Origin: Topomyia yanbarensis
Taxonomy: Eukaryota; Arthropoda; Insecta; Diptera; Culicidae
Direction of reading: 5' to 3'
NCBI RefSeq assembly: GCF_030247195.1
Contig: NC_080671.1
Span: forward strand, 200,798,897 to 200,862,896
Length of the DNA: 64,000 bases
In this document: positions 22,598-33,535 of the stretch, piece by piece
Layout of the letters: each line of letters opens with the position of its first letter
Position numbering within the stretch: position 1 is the first letter of the stretch
The notes under the pieces: generated by a model
What the model saw: only the letters and a program-made list of their open reading frames with translations
Databases searched by the model: none
Told to the model about the DNA's origin: nothing
Position numbers and translations under genes: made by a program

Positions 22598-22913
22598 GGG
22601 TGATGAGCCTATTTTCACCATACTAAGCAAGGTGCCTCACTAATTCGGTAATTTCTTGTAAAATCAAAGGAATGCGTAAAAATTGACATCAACCGCTTTG
22701 CTTCGTTGTTAAGAACCAATATAATAACACAACCGCGTTGAAAACAGTAAAATTCTCGTGTTTGAGCACAATGAAAACTCGAATCGAGTGCCCCTATTGT
22801 TGCGCTACCATTTGACTCAATGCGTTGAACAAAGATGGCAGACACTGCTCTAACCAACGGCTTTAAATGCGTAGGGTGATAATAGAAACATGGCACAAAT
22901 AGGCTCATCACCC
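22598..22913. mobile_element. MITE with GGGTGATGAGCCTATTT ends, TA duplication
   Basis: The terminal inverted repeats GGGTGATGAGCCTATTT and AAATAGGCTCATCACCC are perfect over 17 bp and flanked by TA at 22596-22597 and 22914-22915. The element is 316 bp and non-coding. TA duplications point to the Tc1/mariner superfamily. The right end sits directly against the Mutator-like transposase relic, apparently inside its reading frame. Confidence 0.9.
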
Positions 22914-22915
22914 TA

Positions 22916-23345
22916 GCATCCTTTATGTTCGCTGCAAATTCGGGGTGCTTTCGCCAGTTCATAGTATCCGCTATCAGCTTACCCGCACCTTTTCCGCCGA
23001 GTCCCTTTCTTGACCACTCGCAATCGGCTGCCTCTTTTGCACATGACCAACGCATTCCTTTTTAGTAGTTATATCTTCGCATGTGTCCAAGTCCAAGAGA
23101 GCTTTGAAACTTTTTGAATCGCCACCACCAAAGAAATTGGTATATTCCACGCCCAGCCATTCCTCGGAACGCGTAAACATTTCTTTTATAGCGTCCACCT
23201 TCAGTTTCCATGCACTGCCATGACTTCGACGCCCAGTTAGCGCAAGATTGACAGAATGAAGATTTGACAACGAAGTCAAAACATTGCCGGCAGTACTTCC
23301 CAATCAGTGATGAGATTCCAAAACGAGACAGACTTGCACGCTACA
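22916..23345 (-). pseudogene. Mutator-like transposase domain relic
   Basis: Minus-strand frames give, in order: FGISSLIGKYCRQCFDFVVK with SFCQSC (about 23230-23330), then KVDAIKEMFTRSEEWLGVEY with FFGGGDSKSFKALLDL (about 23080-23200), then KKECVGHVQKR, then after frame changes GGKGAGKLIAD and RKHPEFAANIKDA next to the MITE. The order and wording suit the insect 'Mutator-like transposase' domain; the GDSKSF Asp would be a catalytic residue. At least three frameshifts are present. The family name is from memory and a profile search would settle it. Confidence 0.65.
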
Positions 23346-23745
23346 AGCAGATGTTGGAGGTGGGTTGGAGGTGAAACCCAACTTGGTGGGGTTGTTGTCC
23401 GGTATCCTCACAACATGGCCTGCCCACCGTACCCTTTCAGCTTGAGCTACTTTCCGGATACTTGGCTCACCATAGAGTCGTGCAAGTTCGTGGTTCATCC
23501 TTCTCCTCCATACGCCATCCTCCTGCACACCACCGAAGATCGTTCTCAGCACCCTTCTTTGGAGTGCTTGCAGATTCTCCTCGAGCATTGTCCACGTTTC
23601 GTGCCCGTAGAGAACCACCGGTCTAATCAGTGTGTTGTACATGGCGCATTTCGTGCGGTGACAGCTTCACCACCGTAGGTTTGTAGAAACCTTTTTGATG
23701 CGCGGATCGAACAACCCGCTTACCGCAATATAATAGACACTTATA
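23346..23745 (-). pseudogene. Non-LTR retrotransposon polymerase C-terminus
   Basis: The frame contains MYNTLIRPVVLYGHETWTML, RRVLRTIFGGVQEDGVWRRR and AERVRWAGHVVRIPDNNPTK. This is the thumb and C-terminal region found after the reverse transcriptase in a class of insect non-LTR elements (RTE-like or related), different from the RNase H-bearing family elsewhere in the window. The polymerase palm is missing, and the frame loses its match after FTSNP near 23370. It lies head-to-tail with the Mutator-like relic on the same strand, with no intervening spacer. Confidence 0.8.
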
Positions 23746-23901
23746 CTTTTCAATAAAGGCAAAAAAAATATTTTTTGAAAATTTTGAATGAGAACTTAAT
23801 TTAAAAGTTCTGATTTGGAAAAAAATAATAACTGCAACTCTTCAACCGATTTTATTAAAAAACAGGCTGGGTTGCCACTATTTTTCAAAGAAAATCTGGT
23901 A

Positions 23902-24316
23902 CAGTAGGATTCCGTTTTTGGCAACAATATATTTTTTTTCAGTGGCCAAAACTGGAACCATGCCAAAAATGAAACCATACCTTAAAAGCTTTTATTTTCA
24001 ATTTGTGACTTCATAAATGTTACAAGAACATTAATTATATAATAATATGTGAAATGGAATGAAATAATACAAAAAAATCAGCAAATTTAATTTTATTCGC
24101 TATGTCCGCCTCCATAAAATATAGTAAATATGACTCCTATGTTTGGAAATAAAGTCAAAAGTGATATCCATTATTACAACAAAATGTGTATTGAGCATTT
24201 TTTTAAAGATTTACTATGAACAAAAACAATGTTGCCAAAAATAGAACCCATTTGTTGCCAAAAACCGAACTTTTTTGTTGCCAAAAATGGAACGTGCCAA
24301 AAACGGAATCTTACTG
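23902..24316. mobile_element. pogo-like MITE, copy B (TA target duplication)
   Basis: It starts CAGTAGGATTCCGTTTTTGG and ends AACGGAATCTTACTG, flanked by TA at 23900-23901 and 24317-24318. It aligns end to end with 160-584, including 'ttgtgacttcataaatgtta' against 'gtgacatcacaaatgtcaca'. It differs by point changes and small indels. The subterminal GCCAAAAA motifs are kept. Confidence 0.88.
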
Positions 24317-24542
24317 TAATAATTTTATAGTAATAATAAATCAAACATATTACTTACGTATGGTTTAATCACAATCAATCAACATCGAATATTGCATATT
24401 AAAGCAACCCTTCTTGGTTATCAGGTCATTTCATTTGTAGTAGGTGATCAAATCCGATTAAACTTATTTAAGAAGATCTGAAGAAAGAAGACAGAAAACT
24501 GTGACCGAACTAGCTTGTAAAAACTTTTCGATTGTGTGTAGT

Positions 24543-24615
24543 AAAAAACCCGGACCAGTGAAGAAAAATTAAATTTTAGACAATATAATAACATTTCATG
24601 TATAGACCAAGCATT
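24543..24615 (-). repeat. Inverted copy of 19187-19262
   Basis: 'acccggaccagtgaag' and 'catgtatagaccaagc' match the reverse complement of 19187-19262. It is the outermost matching part of the inverted pair that also includes 26455-26550 and 26675-27137. Confidence 0.65.
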
Positions 24616-24801
24616 TTAGTTATATTTTGCCATTATTGTAACTCGCTATTATTGTAACTTTCCGCATACAAATATAGCGAATGCAGTGGTCTTAATCATA
24701 TATCGAAACTATAAATATACAAGAATTGAAAACAATTTTATATATGGACAAGATGCGTTTTTGCAACGGTTTTTCAAGTGGCAGTGTATTCATTCATAAA
24801 T

Positions 24802-26303
24802 CGTCGCTGTTGTGCTATCTTATGACAAACGCCATTTTGGGGCAAACTGAGTTAGATATGCCACATTACTTATCTGAAAAATCTCTACAAATTGGCATTT
24901 TCAGAATTTTACTTGGTTACTAAGATATAGCGAAAAACATGATGAGAAATTATTAGTTTTTTGCTTCAAATCACTATATCTTCAGATTTGCTTAAGTTAT
25001 ATTTTTGGATGTTTTTATACGTAAAAATGTCTGAGGAACACAATGGCATAAAAATTTTCAAAAGAAAAATACACGAGTTGCGAGAAAAACACAGTTTAAG
25101 TTTTAAACTGGAAATATAGCATATTTGGCAACACTGCAACCAAAAGTTACTAGAAAAAATCTAGATTCCCTGATTCATTTCCTTCAAAATACATCTAACC
25201 GATTGTTTATAGACCTAATTAAACCAAATATTTGAGTAAAAGTTTATAAGGGGTCGTACACAAATTACGTAGCTTTTTTCGGCGATTTTTGATCCCTCCC
25301 TCCCCCCTTGTAGCATTTGGTCACAAAAATCTAACCTCCCCCTCGTAAACAACGTAGCATTTACCTACCCCCTACCCCTTGTCCCATGCAAAGCGATCGG
25401 GGGATGAAAAAAAATTATAAATGTTTTTCAATTATTTTAAATACATGTCCTTTCAAAATGTTTGACAACTTTTATCAGCATTTTCATTATAACAGCAAAT
25501 CGCGTGCAAAATAAGCCCATTTCATGACAAATATAGTGTTGATAGTTTTGTTTTGAATGTCAAGAGGAGCATGAAGAGAAGTTCTCTCAGTTCACAATCC
25601 TGCAGCTGCCAATGATTCTAAGAAGCATACGTTCATCTAAATTACTAAATTTTGTTTGGTTGAATCCGAAGTGAAAATTTAATTCAGCTTTCAAACTAAG
25701 TCTACTAGTTAGCAACATTAGCTAACTAATATAGTTAAATCCGCATACAAAATCTTTTCGTATTTTTGCGAACTTGTAATTCCGCGAATCGTAAAATTTA
25801 TCTCATGAAAAACCGCATCAAAAGTAACTTGTTTGAATTTCAATTTATTTCTCTTGAAAAAGGAGGATCCTTAAATTGTTTTATCTAAACAATGGGTTTT
25901 AAACTTAATGCTACGTCGCACAACTTCTGACCCTACCCTCCCCCTCGCTACAAATTTGGTATACCCTCCCTACCCCCCAAAATGCTACGTCATTTATGCA
26001 TGGCCCCTAATTGATGCTTTTTCTCTATGGAAAATTTTCTATGCACGATTATGACACACCATACAAATTTTGTCATCAATACACACCTATGACACGTGTG
26101 AGTGCGTTCACATTTTTAGTAAAAACTCGAAATGTAGTTCAACGATCTTCGTAATATGTGGGAGATTAATACAGAATAGATAGAAGCATCAATTGTCTTC
26201 TCTGAATTGGTTCTACCATTAATAAGTTACAAGATATTCAATCTCAAACTTTAAAAATCGTTTTTCTCGAAATGTGCTTGTCATAAGATAGCACAACAGC
26301 GAC
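24802..26303. mobile_element. CGTCGCTG-ended element with AAAT duplication, carrying a nested MITE
   Basis: The left end CGTCGCTGTTGTGCTATCTT and the right end AAGATAGCACAACAGCGACG are perfect inverted repeats over about 28 bp. AAAT flanks both (24798-24801 and 26304-26307). A 758-bp Harbinger-like MITE (25250-26007) is inserted in it, so the original length was about 740 bp. A partial copy without that MITE is at 7566-8017. There is no coding capacity. A 4-bp duplication fits few DNA transposon groups, so I leave the superfamily open. Confidence 0.85.
25250..26007. mobile_element. Harbinger-like MITE, copy 2, nested
   Basis: The ends are GGGGTCGTACACAAATTACG and, reversed, GGGGCCATGCATAAATGACG, with TAA at 25247-25249 and 26008-26010. 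It aligns with 17856-18570 through most of its length ('tgtcctttcaaaatgtttga', 'aacttaatgctacgtcgc'). It carries an extra stretch of about 45 bp near its left end ('cctccctccccccttgtagc'). It sits wholly inside the element at 24802-26303. Confidence 0.88.
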
Positions 26304-26454
26304 GAAATAGGCTTTGTAGTATGTATCTATTAGTAGAATCAAAGTACCCTGAGCTGAGTGGAAATGGATGACGTGATGGGGAAATGAATCAATGAATTGA
26401 TCGAACGTAAATAATAAACTTTCGTTGTGCAATTTAGTAACAAATTAGATCTAT

Positions 26455-26550
26455 CTACCTACACATTCGCCTCAAACATTAAACCCAAGCGCACAAAGCA
26501 AAATGAATGAACGCTGATGGGTAGAGCGAAAGAGACAACTAATACTTCTA
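26455..26550 (-). repeat. Inverted copy of 18580-18690
   Basis: 'tgggtagagcgaaagagaca' and 'aaacccaagcgcac' are the reverse complement of text at 18580-18690. It is separated from the LTR-like copy by about 125 bp of unmatched sequence. Confidence 0.65.
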
Positions 26551-26674
26551 CACTATGTTAACCGTGTTTGTAAATGGAGCTCGCATGTACAAACTATTTT
26601 GTGTACGAATAAAAATGTGCTGGAAATGACCACAACACAAAAGATAGCATACGGACAAGCTCTTTCGCATTCAC

Positions 26675-27137
26675 TGGGTAGCGTGCCTCCACAGGCAGTG
26701 TAACGGACTTCTAACTCAGCTACACAGCGCAGTGATCTGCTTCGCCTGCCGCTAAACAGGTAACTGAGCTGGTTCGGCGAAATCCGTCCGTTTAAATAGT
26801 CATTGATGACGTCATTCATAGAAGCGTAGCGCGCTAGGTACACAAATCTGTCGTGGACTAGGGAAGCGCTATCTTCTGTGTGTAAATGCGCGATATTTTG
26901 ACTAGGTTGTTTATTATTTAAATTTTTAGTGCCATGATATCAAAAATCTTTAAGTTTATCTATTGGAATTTATTCTTAGAAGTATTTTGGGGCGATATGC
27001 GCAAAAAATTTGAAAATTTATCGTGAGATGGCTGAATTATATGCGTTTAAAATTGGACCACTTTTCGTTACATACCATTTTTGTATAATTTGCAACGTGC
27101 ACCCCTATATCGAAAACAAAGACGTAGTCCTACGTCA
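26675..27137 (-). mobile_element. LTR-like segment with TATA box and initiator, copy 2
   Basis: The minus strand reads TGACGTAGGACTACGTC at its start (27137) and ends CACGCTACCCA (26675), giving TG...CA ends. TATTTAAA (26798 on the minus strand) and TCAGTT (26767) keep the same spacing as in copy 1, although intervening bases differ. Similarity to 16689-17168 runs the whole length. No flanking 4-6 bp duplication was found, so it may be a fragment of a larger element rather than a clean solo LTR. Confidence 0.6.
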
Positions 27138-27631
27138 AAATCGTAATACCTTCGAGATAGAAGCACAGACTTCTAAAGCATAGACACCACCAATATCAAA
27201 AATATCAAAAGGCCAGTTAAAAATTTGAAAAATCTTTTCCGAATGCATGGTTGCCTAAATCAATTACTGAGACGTGCAATTTTTTGTTTTTCGAAATACG
27301 GCTACCATAAAATGGGGGGGCACCTTTTCAAAAGTTTTTCGAATAACTATCATCAATTCAAATTGATGTGATGTTTGCATTTTTAAACAATTACTGGTAC
27401 CCACAGATTGAAAATGTTCAAATTTTTGGATATTTTATTTCGCTTTACTATAAAAATAAAATTAATTTACAGGAAATTTTTATTCTTTGATTTCGGGGTA
27501 ATTTTGTTCAGCAAAATTTATGTATCGAAATAAGAAATAACGCTCAAAATGTTGTGTAAATTGCATACATGCAGGTGATTTCATGGCCCGATTTTGTGAC
27601 GTCTCGAAAGAGAACGTACACAGAACAGTGC
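27138..27631. other. No gene or repeat recognised
   Basis: AT-rich text with a run of seven Gs near 27316 and a short TCAATTCAAATTGA-like palindrome near 27354. Nothing supports a coding region. Confidence 0.4.
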
Positions 27632-28012
27632 CTACACAGAAAGAAATATTTTGTAATTTTAAAATATATTTTCATGCACATATTTGGAGAATGAAAATAA
27701 ATGTAAAATTAAATTCCACCACAAATACTAACAACTTGTGCTTTCTTCAACGAATTTTATTATAATTTTTAATTATTATAATTGATTGAAAATTAGAGCT
27801 GCATTAAATTTAGTTTTAAACCAATATTGCTGTAAAATAAATGACATGTAATATCAGACGAACAAAAGTGTAAAATCATATGCTTTTTGATGCTCCCGCT
27901 GAGTGCATGGAATTCAACATAATTTGCAATCAAATTTTTGATTCAAGGTTTGTATGTTTACATTCGTATTGATTTACATGTCGTTTAAATTTCATTATTT
28001 TTTGGTGTGTAG
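27632..28012. mobile_element. MITE with CTACACA ends, copy 1
   Basis: It begins CTACACAGAAAGAAATATTT and ends with the reverse complement of CTACACACCAAAAAATAATG. A copy in opposite orientation lies at 48121-48482 and aligns across its length ('tcatgcacatatttggag', 'caacgaattttattataatt', 'catgtcgtttaaatttcatt'). It is non-coding and AT-rich. The target duplication is not clear. Confidence 0.8.
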
Positions 28013-29701
28013 AACGATACAACTGACATTCATCGAACTTTTTCAAGAAAATAGTCACAACAATAATCTCGGAGTTTTAAAATTAATCACAGGACACAAA
28101 TATTTACGGATTCTTAAAAATTAATCAGTTCAGTTGAAGTTCATTAATTTCCTTAATTCACAAGGGATTGTTCGAACAGATTGAAACGATGCATGACAGT
28201 TGTATCTTTTTTCAAATTGAATTTATGTTCATGAAAGGTACATTAAATTATGATTTATGAATTTATTTTCATGAGAGGTACATACATTAAATGACGATCA
28301 AACTTACCCGGTGACCAAAGATAGCCCGTTTTCCGGTATATGAAAATAGTATAATGTCTTTTCGCTTCCAATTGATATATTGGTTACTATTAATTCGTTT
28401 GTTTTCAAGTATGTTTTGGGTCTACCGCAACAATATTGGGATCGTTGTGAAAGTGGTATATAATCCACTTACATTTGAGTGATTAGCAGAAATCAATGAA
28501 TAACCTTTATTCCCTCGCATCTGCCAAGGGCCAGTAGTTCAAACGGTTCAGCGTAAGCTCAATCAAACATAGAGATATCAGTAACCGTCAGGTCCATATC
28601 TATCGGTCGCCTTTAGAGTGATTGAAATCGCCCAGGGCTAAGTTTTCACTGATAGGTTTTCGATCGTCAATGCATGCTCAGGTGCAATAAACACATTACA
28701 ATGCTGAATATACGTGTGCAATGAGAGTTCGACTGTTAGTTCCAGTAGTTTCCATGTCATGCGTGGAAAATGCTAACATTTAACAGTTTAACAGGTGGTG
28801 CTTAAGCTTCACATTCAGTGGAATGAAATACGTATAGCTCATTGTTTGTCGTTGTGTTTGCGTTTAAACTAACATACCAGCCAGTTCTTTTCTAAATGCT
28901 AAGTTAAGTGCAATCGAATTATTTTATAAAACAATCACAAGAGAACTATGAAACACCATCTAGAAAAAGGGATTGAGTGAATAGTTTTGATGGTTACATT
29001 ATAGATACAATAGTGTGGAATAGGATGGTTCGCAGTAATGATGATTATGATATAAGAACCCACTGTCATGAAATTCTTCGGTGATTCTTGATGCTGTGAA
29101 AAAGAGACATTTCGACATAGGTCTTTCATTAGGGCCTAAATCGCAAATGTAATTTGTAAAATTAATTTGAATGGTTTTTAGTTCGATTTATATTTCAAGA
29201 AAACAAAACAGCGAAACATGCATTTTCTTCGATATTTCGATTTAGGCCCTTCTCATATGGAATATAAAGGCTAAACTTACATTTTTGGTCAGAACCATGC
29301 GAATGGTTATTAGATTTCACAACATTATTCTGTAAACGGCATTTCCATTATATAAATGATAAATAATATCTACTATGATCATGTCTACTCGGTGGTTGTT
29401 GCACATAAACATTCGAATATTTCGATATTTTCATGAAATTTGAAGAAAAGATGCTCGCGCCCCTTCATTTTCATTGTGTTTCTATGCGCCCATTTGCTGA
29501 GCCCTATTAGAAATATCCTGTCAAGCTCACCCAGTTACCCTGCCTTACATAGCAAGTTAGAGTCAGTTTAGTCAATTTACCGCGCCCTTCTGAAAATCAT
29601 GTTCATGGTTTAGCCATTTCGCAAATGGCGATTGCTGAAGGGCGAAATCACGACTGAAATGCAAATTGGACGTAAGCATTCTTTTAGTTTCTACCCACTA
29701 A
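28013..29701. other. Non-coding stretch; nothing recognised
   Basis: Open frames are shorter than 65 codons. 'gggcctaaatcg' at 29136 and its reverse complement near 29240, with a further related word at about 30090, may be ends of a small inverted-repeat element, but boundaries cannot be fixed. Confidence 0.4.
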
Positions 29702-29922
29702 GGGACCATTCATCAATTATGTAACGCTTTTAGGTGGGAGGGGGTACGACAAGTTGTGACAAAGGGGGGAGGGGCAGTAAGTTAGATCGTTTCGTGATAA
29801 GTTTTTTTCCAAGGAATTTGTTACGGAGGGAGGTAGAGAAACTTGTGACAATTTGTTACATGGGGGGAGGGGTGAGTCAATTTTTGGGCAATTTTTGCGT
29901 TACGTAATTTATGAATGGTCCC
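29702..29922. mobile_element. Short Harbinger-like MITE (TAA duplication)
   Basis: The ends GGGACCATTCATCAATTATG and CGTAATTTATGAATGGTCCC are inverted repeats about 25 bp long. TAA lies at 29699-29701 and 29923-29925. Subterminal runs are G-rich on both sides ('gggagggggtacgacaag', 'ggggggaggggtgag'). It shares the 'CATTCATAAATTACGT' style of end with the 0.7 kb copies at 17856 and 25250 and is probably a related, shorter family. Confidence 0.88.
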
Positions 29923-30816
29923 TAAAACACATAGGAATCAATTCCTTTGTTATATTGTTATAAGGATTAACCAAAGAAGATTTAGGGAAAACATGGTTAT
30001 AAAGTCATTTATACCTACAATAAAAGCTACATTTAGAAAAGCATAGTCGAATGATGAAACAGATTTTTCTCCATTTGAGTACATTGCGACTTAGGCCCTT
30101 ATGAAATATCTGTGTCGATTAATACGCAATTGTATGGGTCAAATAATTTTATTAGGCAACTGTCCTCCACAATGAAAGATGAATGAACTACGAGATCTAG
30201 AATACATACCTACTACAAACAAGTTTAAGTGTACATATTTTATTCAGAACTACTTGGTTTCAACTCTGAATACATTTTATCTTCCAAAGTTCGATAAAGC
30301 CCATGAAACTAAATTTCATTTCATTTGTAGGTTCATGTGAATCGATTCACATTGTAACCCATCGATATTTCGAAAAACGTTAAGGCCTCTCAAATTTAGT
30401 GTAGTTTAATACTCTTCATTGATGAATCGGAAGAGCTGAAACACGTACATGGTTTTGTTTGGTGGGAACTGGAGCCAAGCAAATCTGCATATAAGATTTA
30501 GGTTACACCAAGGGGTTTCCAATGAGCCAAAATAGTGACACTTAATCAAGAATTATTTCGATTTTTCGAAACAATTCGGTAATCAGTCGATTACTTTACG
30601 ATTACAATAATAAGCAGGGTAATTGTCTGTATTATTAAAATATTTCGCGTAATCAACCATAAATACAATGTAATCAGTTAATCATCAAGTAATCGTAAAG
30701 TAATTCATTACTACATGACTCATTATATGTTGATTTTCACATTTTTGCTCTCATTTTTTAAATATTTTTTGGTTACTCCACATATGAATTTCACATTACA
30801 TTTTACTTGCGGCTTA

Positions 30817-31763
30817 GGGGAACTGTGCCTAAGACGGACATCTTATGGTTAAATAGTAAATGCGACTCATCGAGTGATACAGTGCTCGCAAATTGTACAC
30901 CAACCGTGATTTGTGATCATATCTCATCAACACAGTAACTGATACTAATAAAATTTCAAACTAAAAGATGTTTAAAATGGTTGTGAAAATGAAGCACAAA
31001 ATCGTCATTTCAAGTGCTATGGGTAAGTTGGGTAAGTTGGGCACCTTGCATCGGTAAGATGGACATGTGGTGTTGGTAAAGATGAATATAGGACAAGGGA
31101 AGAGTGAAAAACTTCGCAGCTTTGTTTTCTGTCGGTATATCACAACGTTTGGATATTAAAAAATGGCCTAAGGGTGTACAATTTATCGGCATGTTGCTGT
31201 GTTTCACTCAAGAAAAATGCCCCTCTTTCCTTACCCTATTGTTTCCGTTATACTCAAAATGATAACAAATTTTAAAAAAAGTTCCTTGATAATTTCTGTT
31301 TTTCACAAGTCATATGCTAAATAACCAGTACATCATGTCAAACTATTTCCCGAGATCAATTATTATATTCTAGTGTCAAAAATTATACCCATTAGCGTGC
31401 CCTTGATGAAAAGTATTGATTTGCTTAAATATTTGATAATTCGCGTATTAGATAATAGCATTATCTTTCAGAATCATTTTTTTTTATTTCGATTATAGAG
31501 GTTTTAACCCTAAGGTCATTCGCCTCTTTGGGTTAGAAAAATCTCTTATTAAAAATTTCTAACCCTATGTGCGGGGTCGGGACTCTAACCTAGGTGCGCT
31601 GCGTACAAGGCAATCGATTTACCAACTACGCTACACCCACCCCTCAGAATCATTTAATATCCTCTAAAAATGATATAGTATCAGTATATTTTTACTATTT
31701 TTTTCAGTTTGTGAGAAACGGAAGGTGTCCATCTTACAGTGTCCGTCTTAGTCTACTTTCGCC
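30817..31763. mobile_element. TA-flanked MITE with SINE inside
   Basis: The left end GGGGAACTGTGCCTAAGACG and the right end, reversed, GGCGAAAGTAGACTAAGACG are related inverted repeats with TA at 30815-30816 and 31764-31765. Further in, 'gacggacatctta' and 'taagatggacac' words recur, as do 'gggtaagttgggcacc'-like words. Taking out the SINE leaves about 770 bp. TA duplications fit Tc1/mariner-type MITEs. Confidence 0.7.
31480..31643 (-). mobile_element. tRNA-related SINE (Feilai-like), complete
   Basis: The minus strand begins with a tRNA-like head: GGGTGTAGCGTAGTTGGTAA (box A-like) at 31639-31620 and GGTTAGAGTCCC (box B-like) near 31590. A tRNA-unrelated body ('acatagggttagaaattt', 'ggttaaaacctctataatcg') and a short T-run on the + strand (A-tail) follow. 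TCAGAATCATTT is repeated exactly on both sides (31468-31479 and 31644-31655), a 12-bp target duplication from target-primed reverse transcription. This layout matches Feilai SINEs of Aedes as I remember them. It is not a functional tRNA gene. Confidence 0.92.
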
Positions 31764-32989
31764 TACTTCAATATCAGTCGGAACCTGTAATTCGAAGTAT
31801 ATCAAAATGATTGTAATGACTACTGAGTAATACGATTCTCAATGCTGCCTACATGGTACTCTCTCGTGTTCTGTTTAGCAGACTACGCCCGTTGACTATA
31901 TCATTTGCCAGCGACTTCCAAGAGTAGAAATGTTATAGTTTATAAATATCGTCGGCAGAAAGGGTTTAATGATAAATTGGATCACATAGTAATACGATCA
32001 AAACAGGATTGTGCCTATTTTTTAACATATTTTGCACCAAAAAGTATCAAAATCGGTTGGAAATTGCCTTAGTTATTGGTATTTCAGTTTTGTGGGTACC
32101 CGGGTACCCACGTTGGCCTGTGACGTAGTAAAAAAATTCAGGAGCCCCTCCTCACTCCCCCTCTTACTATTTCAACAATATTATTAACACAAAAGCTTGA
32201 CTTAGTGAAGTTCTAAGATGTCACAAAATTTCAATATCCAGCTATGGATAAAACATGGGAGTTTCATTAATTGAAACCTTAAAAGGTACCCGAGTACCGC
32301 GTCGGACACAAAACGGTTAACTAGCACGTTTACGCTAACTGGATGGTGCCAACAATTTTATTGTTTAACAATTCAATAGTTTAAAATCTAGGGCATTTCA
32401 GCTCCAAATATTTTTAGATTTTTTTATGTTAATACAATGGTCATTTTAAAACTAGGAATATTGGTAATATACAAAAGTTATTAATAGAATTTCTTAGGGC
32501 CTAAGATATTGACTGAATTTAATTAAGAATCAGGGAGACAATCAAAAACATTTGAATACATCTTAGTATTTTAACAAGAATGATTCTTTGAATTAACAAT
32601 TAAAACTAGGAGAAACACTTTTCGGCACTTGGTAGGCGCGCAAAGTATTCTTTGGAAAGACATTCACATGGGGGATCGATTCTTTGGAAATACATTAACA
32701 ACGGGGTCCTTTACAAGAGCGACATTCGAGGGATTTGGCAGTAGAGAGCACATTAGGGACCGCAAAGAGATGGCGGAAAACGATGACAGAAACAAGACGA
32801 ATACAAATTTGTACCATTATGGCACGCGGCTGGTTTTTTTTAAAGATCCGACTTCCAGTCCGTTATTTGCATTCGATTTTCAAGAGTGCAGCGATAGATT
32901 TTATGCTAGTCTTGTAGTAGAGATCAGAGAATGATAGAGAAAAGAGAAGAAATAGCTTATGTTTGGATATTTATCACCAGCACAACCAG

Positions 32990-33535
32990 AACCCAAAAGA
33001 AATAATTTATCTGAGATCTGGCGCCACAGTACTCGTCTCATGACCAGATAACATGTTCGATGTTGTGATAATCCTTTGCCACAAGTTCAAAGATCATTCT
33101 CTATAAGCCCAGTATGCCGGGAATGCGCATCCAACGTATGATTTGGTATAGGCATCACTCGAATTAAATTACAACCCATATCTATCACCTTAAAACAGGC
33201 TTTCGTGGACACTTGCGGGATTATAGAATGTTGCCACCTTCCTAAGTCTCTACTGTTTGTGCTAAATCACGCTTCCTTAAAAATACGGCTAGCTTTATTT
33301 TGTGCATAGAAACCTCAAACCCCGGTTGAAAGTAGAAGCAGACAAACTATCCAAAGTACCTTGAAGATCGATGGCTTTGGATCCTATTACGGAGATCACT
33401 CCATCATCTACAAGTTGCGTTGGCGTGTTAATATTTACAAGATATTCATAGATGTCGTTTACAAGCAAATTGTACAATAGGCGGCTAAGTGATGAACCCT
33501 GAGAAAGAAGCATGCCGCTTGCCTTTTTTTAATTT
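32990..33535 (-). pseudogene. Relic of the RNase H-bearing non-LTR retrotransposon
   Basis: On the minus strand the first part (33535-33295) reads LSQGSSLSRLLYNLLVNDI with QLVDDGV, which are motifs B and C of the reverse transcriptase (the catalytic double Asp is kept). The next part (33275-33000) jumps to the protein's far C-terminus: SIIPQVSTKA, then NHTLDAHSRHTG, then a Cys-rich stretch, with frameshifts. Thumb and RNase H are deleted. It is the same family as 59965-63383 but more decayed. It lies inside the hAT-like element. Confidence 0.75.

Noticed and set aside
29133..29252. Small MITE with GGGCCTAAATCG ends
   Set aside because: The right end pairs as well with a word near 30090, and no consistent target duplication is seen, so boundaries cannot be set.
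31568..31643. tRNA gene on the minus strand
   Set aside because: The box A/B text belongs to a SINE with an A-tail and a 12-bp target duplication; a mature tRNA fold is not supported.
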